A stretch of DNA of 64,000 bases. Source: Hamadaea flava (GTDB lineage Bacteria; Actinomycetota; Actinomycetes; Mycobacteriales; Micromonosporaceae). The translations under genes were made by a program, and so were the position numbers. Below, in pieces: positions 41,149-48,949 of the stretch. The notes under the pieces were generated by a model. That model was not told where the DNA came from, did not search any database, and saw only the letters and a program-made list of their open reading frames with translations. Location of the stretch: the NCBI RefSeq assembly GCF_024172085.1, contig NZ_JAMZDZ010000001.1, positions 8,308,001 through 8,372,000 on the forward strand, written 5' to 3'. Within the stretch, counting starts at the first letter, position 1; the number at the start of each line of letters is the position of its first letter.

Positions 41149-41731
41149 GGTCGTTTCCTTTGCTGAGGGTGAACAGAGGGATCAGTCGATGGACGAGTGG
41201 TCCAATGGTCAGGGCGTAGAGCAGGGTGCCGAGGCCCACCGTGCCGCCCAGGAGCCACCCGGCGGTCAGCACGGTCAGCTCGATCAGCGTGCGGACGCGG
41301 CGGATCGAGTAGCCGCGAGCGGCCAGTCCGGTCATCAAGCCGTCGCGGGGACCCGGCCCGAGCCCGGCTCCGATGTAGAGGCCGGTGGCGACGGCGTTGA
41401 CGGCGATGGCGGTAGCCAGCGCACCCCAGCGCGTCGGTAGCAGGTCCAGCTGGGGGATCACCTTCAGCGCGCCTTCGGCTGCGATACCCACGAGGGCGAC
41501 GTTGGCGATGGTTCCGTAGCCGGGCCGCTGACGCAGGACGACCCAGGCCAGCAGCACGAGGACGCCCACCCCGTTGATCACCCAACCCAGCGGCAACCCG
41601 GTGTGCCGAGCCAGTCCCTGGTGTAGCACGTCCCAGGAGTCCATGCCGAGGTTCGCGCGAACCATCAGGGCGATACTCACGCCGTACAGAGCGAGGCCGG
41701 CATGGAGCTGGGCCAGACTTCTTAGTGACAT
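41060..41731 (-). CDS. YczE/YitT-type membrane protein with extended C-terminus
   Basis: The 223-residue product has five or six helices and the family phrases GVSIALMVRANLGMDSWDVLHQGL (helix 1) and YIGAGLGPGPRDGLMTGL (central). Family proteins normally end soon after the segment here read as GPLVHRLIPLFTL. This one runs about 30 residues further, the tail being the shifted-frame reading of the FMN reductase start (GNDHASPQRHP ...). The ATG lies inside a palindromic operator and has no RBS, so the gene is leaderless. Confidence 0.8.
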   Translation of the reverse strand: MSLRSLAQLHAGLALYGVSIALMVRANLGMDSWDVLHQGLARHTGLPLGWVINGVGVLVLLAWVVLRQRPGYGTIANVALVGIAAEGALKVIPQLDLLPTRWGALATAIAVNAVATGLYIGAGLGPGPRDGLMTGLAARGYSIRRVRTLIELTVLTAGWLLGGTVGLGTLLYALTIGPLVHRLIPLFTLSKGNDHASPQRHPRQHATQPSGRLRRALVHAGRD

Positions 41732-41781
41732 GTCACCAATCTAGAGACGTCCTTGGTGACATGTCAACTAGATGATAGGGT
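41725..41781. promoter_or_regulatory. MarR divergon: two TGACATGTCA operators over two leaderless promoters
   Basis: GTGACATGTCAC (41725-41736, perfect palindrome) and GTGACATGTCAA (41756-41767) have centres 31 bp apart, three helical turns. On the minus strand TTGACA (41767-41762), 18 bp, TAGATT (41743-41738), 6 nt, then ATG 41731. On the plus strand TTGGTG (41753-41758), 17 bp, TAGGGT (41776-41781), 6 nt, then ATG 41788. The distal operator overlaps both -35 regions and the proximal one covers the minus-strand start site. Confidence 0.75.
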
Positions 41782-41787
41782 CGGCGT

Positions 41788-42258
41788 ATGCCCGAACCGC
41801 GATGGCTCGATCAGGAGGAGATGCGCGCCTGGATGGGCTATCGGCGCATGCGTCTACTCCTTGACTTACAGGTCAACCGTGAGCTGATGGCCCAGCATGG
41901 ACTGTCCGAACCCGACTACGACGTGCTGTCCAACCTGTCGGAAGCCGGCGACGACGGCATGCGTCTGAGTGAGCTCGCGGCGTACATGCGCTGGTCGAAG
42001 AGCCGTCTGTCACACCACATCACGCGGATGCAGGAGCGTGGCCTGGTGGAACGCCGCGAATGCGCCGATGACGGCCGTGGTTCGCTGCTCCATCTCACCA
42101 CCCACGGCGCCAAGATGATCCGCAACGCCGCGCCGGACCACGTCGACTCGGTCCGCCGGCATTTCATCGACCTACTGACACGAGAGGATATCGAGGTCTT
42201 CGGCAAGATTAGCCGCCGAGTCCTCGACCACCTCCGTGAGATCGAGCTGAATCACTGA
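41788..42258 (+). CDS. MarR-family transcriptional regulator
   Basis: The 156-residue product has a MarR core: SEPDYDVLSNLSEAGDDGMRL, ELAAYMRWSKSRLSHHITRMQERGLV (recognition helix) and the wing RRECADDGRGSLLHL. It is divergent from YczE/FMN reductase and likely represses both itself and them through two identical palindromes. Phenolic or redox-active ligands are usual for this family and fit the FMN reductase. ATG follows a -10 box by 6 nt. Confidence 0.87.
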   Translation: MPEPRWLDQEEMRAWMGYRRMRLLLDLQVNRELMAQHGLSEPDYDVLSNLSEAGDDGMRLSELAAYMRWSKSRLSHHITRMQERGLVERRECADDGRGSLLHLTTHGAKMIRNAAPDHVDSVRRHFIDLLTREDIEVFGKISRRVLDHLREIELNH

Positions 42259-42320
42259 TCTGGTCGCCGCACCAGGCGCGTTGCCCGATGCTGGTCATGC
42301 ATCCTCGGTAGAACGGGAGA

Positions 42321-42347
42321 GCGGGGCTCGCCCTGGGCGAGCCCCGC
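42321..42347. terminator. Bidirectional hairpin terminator
   Basis: GCGGGGCTCGCC (42321-42332) pairs perfectly with GGCGAGCCCCGC (42336-42347) around a 3-nt loop, between convergent marR-type and doxX-type genes. There is no U-tract, as usual in high-GC actinobacteria. Confidence 0.8.
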
Positions 42348-42362
42348 GCGGTTGTGGATCCG

Positions 42363-42959
42363 CTAGATGAGCCAGCGGTGGCGCTGCACGAACGGCAGCC
42401 GGGCCCACCAGCGCCCCAGGCCCCAGGTCTGGCCCGCGTAGGTCAGCGCCAGCACGACGGTCGTGATGCCGTAGATGACGTGATAGTCGGTGATCGGGTT
42501 GGTCGAACCGCTGGGCGTGCCGTCGGCGGCGGTGCGGTCGAGCGGGAACTCGGCCAGCCACATCATCGACATCATCGCCACGGCCGCGCCGGCGGCGATG
42601 CGCATGCCGATGCCGAGGATAAGGGCGGTGCCGATGCCGGCCAGGCCGGCCATGAACAGCGAGTCCGCCCACCAGGCGCCGGCGATGTTGTGGAAGAACG
42701 TCTGCAGGAAGGACGGCCCAAGGTCGACGTTCGCCAGGAAGCCCTTGGTCGGCGATCCGCCGTTGATCCAGGCCCGAGTATCCGGGGTGGCGTAGCCGAG
42801 GCCGAAGGCTTTGTCCAGGAACGCCCACAGGAAGACGGCGCCGGTAGCGATCCGCAGCACGGCCAGCGCCCGCGCGGCGGTGTGAGTGAGCATCGATCCG
42901 GGCGCTTCCGCGCGTTCGCGATGAGCCAGGACCGGAGCCTTGTGCGGTGTTGCGGTCAT
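42363..42959 (-). CDS. DoxX-family membrane protein
   Basis: The 198-residue product has four helices: ALAVLRIATGAVFLWAFLDK, WWADSLFMAGLAGIGTAL, AAGAAVAMMSMMWLAEF and ITTVVLALTYAG. A large outside loop (FGLGYATPDTRAWINGG ...) follows helix 1. This is the DoxX/TQO small-subunit-like pattern, often linked with thiosulfate or redox chemistry, although most members are uncharacterised. A GGAGAGA RBS is present. The gene is monocistronic. Confidence 0.78.
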   Translation of the reverse strand: MTATPHKAPVLAHRERAEAPGSMLTHTAARALAVLRIATGAVFLWAFLDKAFGLGYATPDTRAWINGGSPTKGFLANVDLGPSFLQTFFHNIAGAWWADSLFMAGLAGIGTALILGIGMRIAAGAAVAMMSMMWLAEFPLDRTAADGTPSGSTNPITDYHVIYGITTVVLALTYAGQTWGLGRWWARLPFVQRHRWLI

Positions 42960-43187
42960 GACGTCTCTCCTGTCAGGCTTGCCCCTTCGCTGTCAAGTTC
43001 ACTCTCCCGCGTTCCCGCGTGGGGCACCTGAGGCGAATCGCCTGACCACCACGGGACCAAGGACTCCTGAATACCGGACTCTCGCCGGTCGACGGCCGCA
43101 TACTGGCAAGTGGCGTACCCGCCTCGGCGGCTAATCCCAGCGCGACCGCTCGCGGCAGTCGCGTACGGGGTGCCGGGCTGGACGCGA

Positions 43188-43198
43188 TACCGTTTCGC
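43188..43198 (+). promoter_or_regulatory. -10 box TACCGT, leaderless start
   Basis: TACCGT (43188-43193) is 5 nt before ATG 43199, and there is no RBS. The rest of the 239-nt gap upstream (42960-43198) shows no other gene or clear element. Confidence 0.4.
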
Positions 43199-44287
43199 AT
43201 GATCACCCAGGGACAATCCGCCGTCCACCTCGGAGCCCTCCTCCCAGTGAGCCGGCCCGGCTGGGTCGAAGCCGGCCAGCACCTGCTCGCCGGGATGGAG
43301 CTGGCCGTCCAGGAAGTCAACGACGCCGGCGGGATCGCCGGCAGCCCGCTGGAACTGGTGGTACGCGACACCGCAGCCGATCCGCAGCGAGCCGTGGCAG
43401 CGGTCGACGAGCTGGCCGCGCTCGGCGTCGCAGCCGTGGTGGGGGAGTATCACAGCGTCGTGGCCCGCGCGGCCGCCACTCGCGCCGACGCTGTCGGCCT
43501 GCCGTTCCTGTGCACGTCGGCGGTGCTCGACGGGCTCACCGAACAGCCGACGGAGTGGGTGGCACGGCTCGCCCCTGCGCAGTCGCGCGGCTGGCAGCTG
43601 TACGCCGGTTTCCTGCTCGACGCGGGTCACCGCCGTATCGCAGTCGCCGCCCAGGCGAGCGTCTACTGGGCGGCCGGTATTCGCATCCTGCGGGAGTATC
43701 TCGCTCCCCGGGGCGGCACGGTCATCGACCTCGACGCCACGACGCTCGACCCGGCCGCGTTGTGCGACGAACTGGTGAGCAGTAGCGCGACCGCCTTGCT
43801 GCTGCTGGTCGGCCAGCCGGAACCCGCGGTGCCGATCGTCCAGGCGGTACGCCGCGACGAGCGCCTCGCCGGGGTCATGATCGGGGCTCCGGCGGGGCAG
43901 CCGGAGTTCGCCGAATGGGCGGAGCTGCTCGGTGACGACGGCGTGGCCGTCCCGTTCCTGCGTTACCTGCCGGAACACTTCACTCCGCTCGGCGTACGCG
44001 TCGAGAAAGCATTGCGGGAGTCGCTCGGTGCAGCGCCCTCGTTCGTCGCCTTCGAGGGTTACGACGGGATCGCCGTGCTCGCCGAAGTCCTGCGGACGCA
44101 GGGCGCCGACCGGGCGCGGATCGCCGAAGGCTGGGCGTCCGTGGCCGTCGAGGGCACCCGGGGCCGCATCCAGTTCAGCCGCGTACCCGGGATCACGGTG
44201 TGGCAGTGGGCGTGGCCGCCGATCCAGATCGCCGACCGGGACCCGGGCTGGCCTGGCCTGTTCCGCGTCCGTGATAGCGCCCGGTGA
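43199..44287 (+). CDS. Orphan type I periplasmic-binding-fold protein without signal peptide
   Basis: The 362-residue product resembles amino-acid/amide ABC receptors (LivJ/AmiC/UrtA): VHLGALLPVSRPGWVEAGQH, GMELAVQEVNDAGGI, and FVAFEGYDGIAVLAEVL near the end. No signal peptide or lipobox precedes it and the start is leaderless, so it is probably cytoplasmic, like AmiC-type ligand sensors. No permease or ATPase lies nearby. A sensory role is inferred. Alternatively the real start is upstream, but no suitable leader sequence is seen. Confidence 0.75.
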   Translation: MITQGQSAVHLGALLPVSRPGWVEAGQHLLAGMELAVQEVNDAGGIAGSPLELVVRDTAADPQRAVAAVDELAALGVAAVVGEYHSVVARAAATRADAVGLPFLCTSAVLDGLTEQPTEWVARLAPAQSRGWQLYAGFLLDAGHRRIAVAAQASVYWAAGIRILREYLAPRGGTVIDLDATTLDPAALCDELVSSSATALLLLVGQPEPAVPIVQAVRRDERLAGVMIGAPAGQPEFAEWAELLGDDGVAVPFLRYLPEHFTPLGVRVEKALRESLGAAPSFVAFEGYDGIAVLAEVLRTQGADRARIAEGWASVAVEGTRGRIQFSRVPGITVWQWAWPPIQIADRDPGWPGLFRVRDSAR

Positions 44288-44331
44288 CGGCCGCAGACGG
44301 AAACAAGGTGGCTGCCGCGATCATCACCGGC

Positions 44332-44343
44332 TAAAGTGGCGGC
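44332..44343 (+). promoter_or_regulatory. -10 box TAAAGT before a candidate leader peptide
   Basis: TAAAGT (44332-44337) is 6 nt before GTG 44344, which opens an eight-codon frame. The arrangement equals that of other leaderless genes in this window and suggests that the ABC-F transcript begins at the leader peptide's start codon. Confidence 0.5.
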
Positions 44344-44367
44344 GTGGCATACCAGTTCTACCTGTGA
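44344..44367 (+). CDS. Putative leaderless 7-residue leader peptide of the ABC-F gene
   Basis: GTG GCA TAC CAG TTC TAC CTG then TGA would encode MAYQFYL, rich in aromatic residues. It lies 169 nt before the ABC-F start and 6 nt after a -10 box, and is followed 8 nt later by a hairpin region with a U-rich end. Antibiotic-resistance ABC-F genes in several bacteria are controlled by ribosome stalling on short leader peptides, so this is a plausible sensor. It is too short for homology and remains a prediction. Confidence 0.45.
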   Translation: MAYQFYL

Positions 44368-44375
44368 GATTCCCC

Positions 44376-44440
44376 AGGCCGACGGTGTTGAGCGCGTGGT
44401 GAGCGCGGCTCCGCCCCGGCCTAGCTGACGTCTTCTTTTC
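44376..44440 (+). terminator. Candidate attenuator in the ABC-F leader
   Basis: AGGCCG (44376-44381) can pair with CGGCCT (44417-44422), enclosing a hairpin GAGC-GCG/CGC-GCTC (44390-44411, loop 44397-44403). TCTTCTTTTC (44431-44440) follows 8 nt later and is notably U-rich for this genome. A ribosome stalled on the leader peptide would cover the 5' arm and open the structure. Downstream GC-rich dyads (44470-44515) could form alternative stems. Confidence 0.4.
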
Positions 44441-44535
44441 TCGTCATCGGCTGCGACGGCCATCACATCCGCGCGGCGGCTGCCTGCCGCCCGCCGGGCG
44501 TACGCCGGGGCGCGCCGGGAATCCTCGAGGTGAAC

Positions 44536-46158
44536 ATGCTTACCGCCCTAGATCATCAATTGTCCCTGCATTCCGTCACCGTCCGGTTCGGCGAGCACGT
44601 CGTGCTCGGCGACGTCACCCTGGCCGTGCGGCCGGGTGAGTCCGTGGGCGTCATCGGCGACAACGGCAGTGGGAAGTCCACATTGCTGCGACTGATGGCC
44701 GGTGTCCTCCAGCCCGACGACGGTCGCGTCATCGTGGCCGCCCCGGGTGGCCTCGGCTACCTGACGCAGACACTCGGCCTGCCCGGCAGCGCCACCGTCG
44801 CCGACGCGATCGAGCACGGACTCCGCGATCTCCGCGACCTCGAACGCCGAATGCGTTTCCTGGAACGGAATTGGGACGCCGACGGAGCGGCCGAGGAGTA
44901 CGCCGAGCTGACCGAGCTGTTCGAGATCCGGGGCGGCTACGACGCCGAGGCCCGGGTGGAGATCGCCCTGCACGGTCTCGGCCGGCCTGGGCTGGACCGT
45001 GCTCGGCGGCTGGACACATTGCCCGGTGGCGACGTGGCCCGGCTCGGTCTCGCCGCCGTGCTGGCGAGCCGGCCGCAACTGCTGCTACTCGACGAGCCGA
45101 CGAACGACCTTGACGACGAGGCGCTCGGCTGGCTGGAGGAGCATCTGCGGGCGTACCGGGGGACGCTGGTCGCGGTCACCCATGACCGGGTGTTCCTCGA
45201 ACAGCTCACCAGCACCGTGCTGGAAGTGGACGGTGACGCGAAGGCGGTACGCCGGCACGGCAACGGCTACGACGGCTACCTCGCGGCCAAGGCCGCCGAG
45301 CGGGCGAACCAGATCCAGCGCTACGAGCAGTGGAAGGCCGAGTACGCCCGGCAGGCGGCGCTGCTGTCGTCGCAGGCCGAACGGCTGTCCGCCATTCCCC
45401 GCAAGATGGACAAGGCAGGATTCGGCGGCGGCCCGTTCCGGGCGCGATCGCGTACGCACGGCGCGATGGGCCGCATCCGCAACGCGAAGGAGGAACTGCG
45501 CCGGCTGACCGCCGATCCGGTGCCGCCGCCGCCGGAGCCGCTGCGGCTCATGGCTCGCTTCGACGGCGAGTCCGGCGGCGATCCCGTCGTGCGCTGCGTG
45601 GACGTGGTCGTCCGCGGCCGGCTGCACCTGCCGGAACTCAGCCTCGATCCCGGCGACCGGCTGCTGGTCACCGGACCGAACGGTGCGGGCAAGAGCACGC
45701 TGCTCAAGGTGGTCGCGGGCGAACTCGCGCCGGACAGTGGGACGGCGTGGAGTTCCGACCGCCTCGGCTACCTGCGACAGCACGACACCGTCGCCGACGG
45801 CACCGTGCTCAGCGCGTTCGCCGACGGGCTACCCGGTACGCCGGACGAGCACGCCGATCTGCTGCTCAGCCTCGGGCTGTTCCGGCCCGAAGACCTGCGC
45901 CGGTCTACGCGTACGCTGTCGATCGGCCAGCGTCGCCGCATCGAGCTAGCCCGATTGATGCGGCATCCGTCCGAGGTGATCCTGCTCGACGAGCCCACCA
46001 ATCATCTGGCTCCTGACCTGGTGGAGCAGCTGGAATCCGCGCTCGCCGAGTATGCCGGTGCGGTCATCATGGTGACGCACGATCGCCGCATCCGCCGTAC
46101 CTTCACCGGTCGCCGGCTCCACCTCGACCGAGGTGATGTCGTCGCGGCCAACGGATGA
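44536..46158 (+). CDS. ABC-F family ATPase (ribosome-associated, antibiotic-resistance type)
   Basis: The 540-residue protein has two ABC domains and no membrane helices. Walker A motifs are GDNGSGKST and GPNGAGKST. Degenerate and normal signatures read LPGGDVARLGLA and LSIGQRRRIELA, and the Walker B motifs are LLLDEPTNDLDD and ILLDEPTNHLAPD. A basic linker lies about 240-310. ABC-F proteins enter the ribosomal E site and can dislodge antibiotics. GAGG 5 nt before ATG 44536 sets the start; GTG 44530 is an alternative. The long leader suggests drug-induced control. Confidence 0.87.
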   Translation: MLTALDHQLSLHSVTVRFGEHVVLGDVTLAVRPGESVGVIGDNGSGKSTLLRLMAGVLQPDDGRVIVAAPGGLGYLTQTLGLPGSATVADAIEHGLRDLRDLERRMRFLERNWDADGAAEEYAELTELFEIRGGYDAEARVEIALHGLGRPGLDRARRLDTLPGGDVARLGLAAVLASRPQLLLLDEPTNDLDDEALGWLEEHLRAYRGTLVAVTHDRVFLEQLTSTVLEVDGDAKAVRRHGNGYDGYLAAKAAERANQIQRYEQWKAEYARQAALLSSQAERLSAIPRKMDKAGFGGGPFRARSRTHGAMGRIRNAKEELRRLTADPVPPPPEPLRLMARFDGESGGDPVVRCVDVVVRGRLHLPELSLDPGDRLLVTGPNGAGKSTLLKVVAGELAPDSGTAWSSDRLGYLRQHDTVADGTVLSAFADGLPGTPDEHADLLLSLGLFRPEDLRRSTRTLSIGQRRRIELARLMRHPSEVILLDEPTNHLAPDLVEQLESALAEYAGAVIMVTHDRRIRRTFTGRRLHLDRGDVVAANG

Positions 46159-46175
46159 ATGCGGCAAATCACGGA

Positions 46176-46278
46176 GTTGATCAGGGACTCAAGGGGTTGA
46201 TCAGGCCGCTCCGGACACGACACCACCGCCCACCCACCCACACGATTTCAGCTTGATCATGACCGAAGGTTCATGATC
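46176..46278. repeat. TTGATCA-type intergenic repeats and hairpin
   Basis: GTTGATCAGG occurs at 46176-46185 and 46196-46205, 20 bp apart. GATCATGA (46255-46262) and TCATGATC (46271-46278) form a perfect 8-bp hairpin with 8-nt loop that covers the stop codon of the kinase gene. The same core appears at 54723-54786. The elements lie between convergent genes and may help termination. Confidence 0.6.
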
Positions 46279-47275
46279 GACCGGAAGGGGCGGTGGGGGG
46301 AGCGGATGGCGAGGTGGCGGTGAAGGCGGTAGCCAGGAGGGATGCGGCGGCGGTGGGGGTGGGGAGGCCGTCGGTGTCGCCGGGGGTAGCGACGATCGCC
46401 GCCGCGAATTGGCCGGCGAGCCAGGCCGCGCCCGCCGGTGTCGTGCCGCGTGCTCGGCCGGCCAGGTAGGCGCCCGCGAAAGCGTCTCCCGCGCCGACCG
46501 GGTCCACCACGGTGGTCGCGGCGCTGGGCAGGTGGGCTGCCGTGTCGCCGTCGGCGTACCAGCAGCCGTCGGGTCCGGCTTTGAGGACGGTTTCGGCCAC
46601 GCCCGCCGCCCGCGCCGCGCGGAACACGGCGTGCGGCTCGGTGGTGCCGAACAGTGGCTCGGCCTCGTCGGTGCCGATCAGCAGCACGGACACGTGCGGG
46701 AGTAGGCTGCGCGCTTCGGCGATCTGCGCGGCCAGGCCGCCCAGCGCCGGGCGGAAGTTCGGATCATAAGCGACTCGTACGCCGAAAGCACTGGCCTGCG
46801 TCAGCAGGGTGCGTACGGCATCCCGGGCGGTCTCGCTCAACGCGGAGGTGATGCCCGAGACGGCCACCAGGCGCGGCCGGCTCGCCAGCGTCCGGTGAGC
46901 GTCCTGATCGGACAGAGCGGAGGCGGCCGAACCGCGCCGGTAGTAGTGCACGCGGCGTACGCCGTCGGGGCGGACGTCCTTGAGGAACAGCCCGGTCGGG
47001 CGCCTGTCGTCGACGGTCACCAGGTCGGTGGCGATCCCGAAGGAGGCCGCGTGGTCGCGGATACGTTCGCCGAGCGGGTCGGCCCCGACCCGGCTGCAGT
47101 ACGCCGTCCGCAGCCCGGCTCGGGCGGCGGCAGCGCACAGGTTGAGTTCGGCCCCGGCGACGTGGACGGAGGTGTGCTCGGCCGTACGCAGGGCGCCCTC
47201 CGGCTGGAAGAGCACCATGGCCTCGCCGAAGCCGATCAGGTCGTAGCCGGGTCCGGCCGGGTCGAGGTCGTTCAC
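46271..47275 (-). CDS. kdgK: PfkB-family sugar kinase, probable 2-keto-3-deoxygluconate kinase
   Basis: The 334-residue product has the PfkB N-terminal GGxGxN-like region (VAGAELNLCAAAARAG), YYRRGSAASALS, and the second signature DPVGAGDAFAGAYLAGRA with the catalytic Asp. LIGFGEAMVLFQPEG near the start is typical of KDG kinases, which make KDPG from KDG. The gene overlaps the SDR stop by GTGA (start 47275; GTG 47281 is possible). KDPG aldolase is encoded in the divergent operon, which supports the assignment. Confidence 0.8.
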   Translation of the reverse strand: MNDLDPAGPGYDLIGFGEAMVLFQPEGALRTAEHTSVHVAGAELNLCAAAARAGLRTAYCSRVGADPLGERIRDHAASFGIATDLVTVDDRRPTGLFLKDVRPDGVRRVHYYRRGSAASALSDQDAHRTLASRPRLVAVSGITSALSETARDAVRTLLTQASAFGVRVAYDPNFRPALGGLAAQIAEARSLLPHVSVLLIGTDEAEPLFGTTEPHAVFRAARAAGVAETVLKAGPDGCWYADGDTAAHLPSAATTVVDPVGAGDAFAGAYLAGRARGTTPAGAAWLAGQFAAAIVATPGDTDGLPTPTAAASLLATAFTATSPSAPPTAPSGRS

Positions 47276-47979
47276 AGCCACCGTGCCTTGAGGTCGTCGC
47301 GCAGGAACGCCGCCGGTGACGCGATCGACAGCCCGCCGTCGACCGGCAGCACTGCTCCGGTGACGAAACCGGCAGCGGCCAGGAAGTGTACGGCGTCGGC
47401 GACTTCAGCCGGTCGTCCGGTCCGGCCGAGCGGATAGCCCGCGGCCTTCGCCGGGTCGCCGCCGTCGTCGATCAGCCCCGGCGCGACCGCGTTCACGCGT
47501 ACGCCGCGCGGGCCGAAGTCGAGGGCGAGCTGCCGGACCAGTCCTTCGAGGCCCGCCTTCGCCGCCGCGTACGCCGGAAGCCCCGGCGCGGCGAGAGTGG
47601 CGTTGACCGAGCTGACCGCGACGACGGCCCCGCCAGGGGACAGGATCGGCAACGCCGCTCGGCATACGGCGAACGCGGTGCCGAGGATGGCGTCGAAGGC
47701 GGCCTGCCATTGGGCGTCGGTGGTGGCGGTGATCGGCGCGACCGGCATGACCGCGGCGGCCAGCACGACGACGTCGAGCGAGCCCGCCCGGTCGGCGACG
47801 GCCTGGACCGCCGTCGCGGCGCCGGACGCGGTCGAGCAGTCCAGCACGAGGTCGGCGGGTTCGGTGAGCGCGACGCCGACGACGGTGTCTTCGTGGAACC
47901 GGGCCTGGATCGCCTGCCCGATCGGGGAACTGGACCCCACCACGAGCACGCCCCGCCCCTGACCCTCGTGCCCGGTCAT
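47272..47979 (-). CDS. Short-chain dehydrogenase/reductase
   Basis: The 235-residue product has a cofactor loop VGSSSPIGQAI (14-24), an ASSVN-like VSSVNA, catalytic YAAAK and the C-terminal GAVLPVDGGLSI. The cofactor loop has Ser/Pro in place of the usual TGxxxGIG, a variation seen in some SDR branches. In this operon it may oxidise a sugar (aldose 1-dehydrogenase) or a keto-deoxy acid. Position is the only evidence for that. Confidence 0.83.
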   Translation of the reverse strand: MTGHEGQGRGVLVVGSSSPIGQAIQARFHEDTVVGVALTEPADLVLDCSTASGAATAVQAVADRAGSLDVVVLAAAVMPVAPITATTDAQWQAAFDAILGTAFAVCRAALPILSPGGAVVAVSSVNATLAAPGLPAYAAAKAGLEGLVRQLALDFGPRGVRVNAVAPGLIDDGGDPAKAAGYPLGRTGRPAEVADAVHFLAAAGFVTGAVLPVDGGLSIASPAAFLRDDLKARWL

Positions 47980-47985
47980 GCGATC

Positions 47986-48054
47986 ACCGACCTGCGGCCG
48001 GCGCTCGCACGACTGAGTCTGTGCCGGCCGATGACCGACCTGCGGCCGGTCATC
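47986..48054. repeat. 16-bp direct repeat and hairpin between SDR and DapA-like genes
   Basis: ACCGACCTGCGGCCGG occurs at 47986-48001 and 48034-48049, exactly 48 bp apart. The second copy lies in a hairpin with arms GATGACCG (48030-48037) and CGGTCATC (48047-48054) covering the stop codon of the DapA-like gene. It may be a processing or partial termination site within the operon. Confidence 0.55.
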
Positions 48055-48949
48055 GCAGCAGGCCCAGGTCGCGGAGGATGTCGTCGAGCCACGCCAGAGT
48101 CGCGGCGTCGGCGTCGACGGCCGGTGGACGGACTGCCGACGACGTGATCAGCTCTCGGCGTACCAGCACATGCTTGTGGATGGACCAGGCGATGCCCGGC
48201 TGCAGCCCGAAGCGGATGAGCGGCAGGAGCCGGGCGAAGGACCCGCGAGCCGCCGCCGTCTCGCCGGCCTGCCACTGGCGCAGCACCGGCGCGAGCAGGT
48301 CGGGGAACTCGCAGGCGGGCATGGTGCCCTCGGCCCCGCGGGCGTATTCCTCCAGCACGAACAGGGCGTTCTGCCCGCCGAGCACGACGAAGTCGGGGGC
48401 GGTCGCCGCGCGGATCGCGCCCACCTTCGGCGTGGTCGGCTGCGGCTCGATCTTGACCGAGTCGACACCGTCGAGCTTGGACAGTTCGGTGATCAGCGGC
48501 ACGGGCATGGTGACACCGGTGGAGCCGGGGGCGTCCTGGATCATGACGGGCAGACCGCCTTCGGCGGCTACCCGGCCGTAGAAGTCGACGAGCTGCGCCG
48601 GGCTGGGCTTGACCATGAACGGCGGCACGACCATCACCACGCTGGCGCCGTGTTCGGCAGCCGCCCGGACCTGGTCGATCGCGTCCTGGGTGCCGGTGGC
48701 GGCGACCCCGGCGACGATCGGCAGCGACGGTCCGGCGGCAGCGGTGACGGTACGCAGGATCTCCTTGCGGTCGGCGGCGGTGAGCGAGAATCCCTCGCTG
48801 GCGAAGCCGAACACGGCGACCCCGTCCACGCCGGCGGTGATCTGGAACTCGACCAGCCGGTTCAGCGACGCGGCGTCGAGGTCGCCGGTGGCGGTGAACG
48901 GCGTGGCCAGCACCGGGATCAAGCCGCGGACGTCGGACGAGCGGGTCAT
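48050..48949 (-). CDS. Dihydrodipicolinate synthase (DapA)-family lyase
   Basis: The 299-residue TIM barrel starts with GLIPVLATPFTATGDLD and contains VDGVAVFGFASEGFSLT, GVAATGTQDAIDQVR and DSVKIEPQPTTPKV, whose Lys is in the Schiff-base position. GFASEGFSLT replaces the GTTGE of true DapA, so this is more likely a keto-deoxy sugar-acid aldolase or dehydratase. AGGAGG precedes ATG, which overlaps the dehydratase gene by 4 nt. It could give an aldolase route alternative to KDG kinase. Confidence 0.83.
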   Translation of the reverse strand: MTRSSDVRGLIPVLATPFTATGDLDAASLNRLVEFQITAGVDGVAVFGFASEGFSLTAADRKEILRTVTAAAGPSLPIVAGVAATGTQDAIDQVRAAAEHGASVVMVVPPFMVKPSPAQLVDFYGRVAAEGGLPVMIQDAPGSTGVTMPVPLITELSKLDGVDSVKIEPQPTTPKVGAIRAATAPDFVVLGGQNALFVLEEYARGAEGTMPACEFPDLLAPVLRQWQAGETAAARGSFARLLPLIRFGLQPGIAWSIHKHVLVRRELITSSAVRPPAVDADAATLAWLDDILRDLGLLR

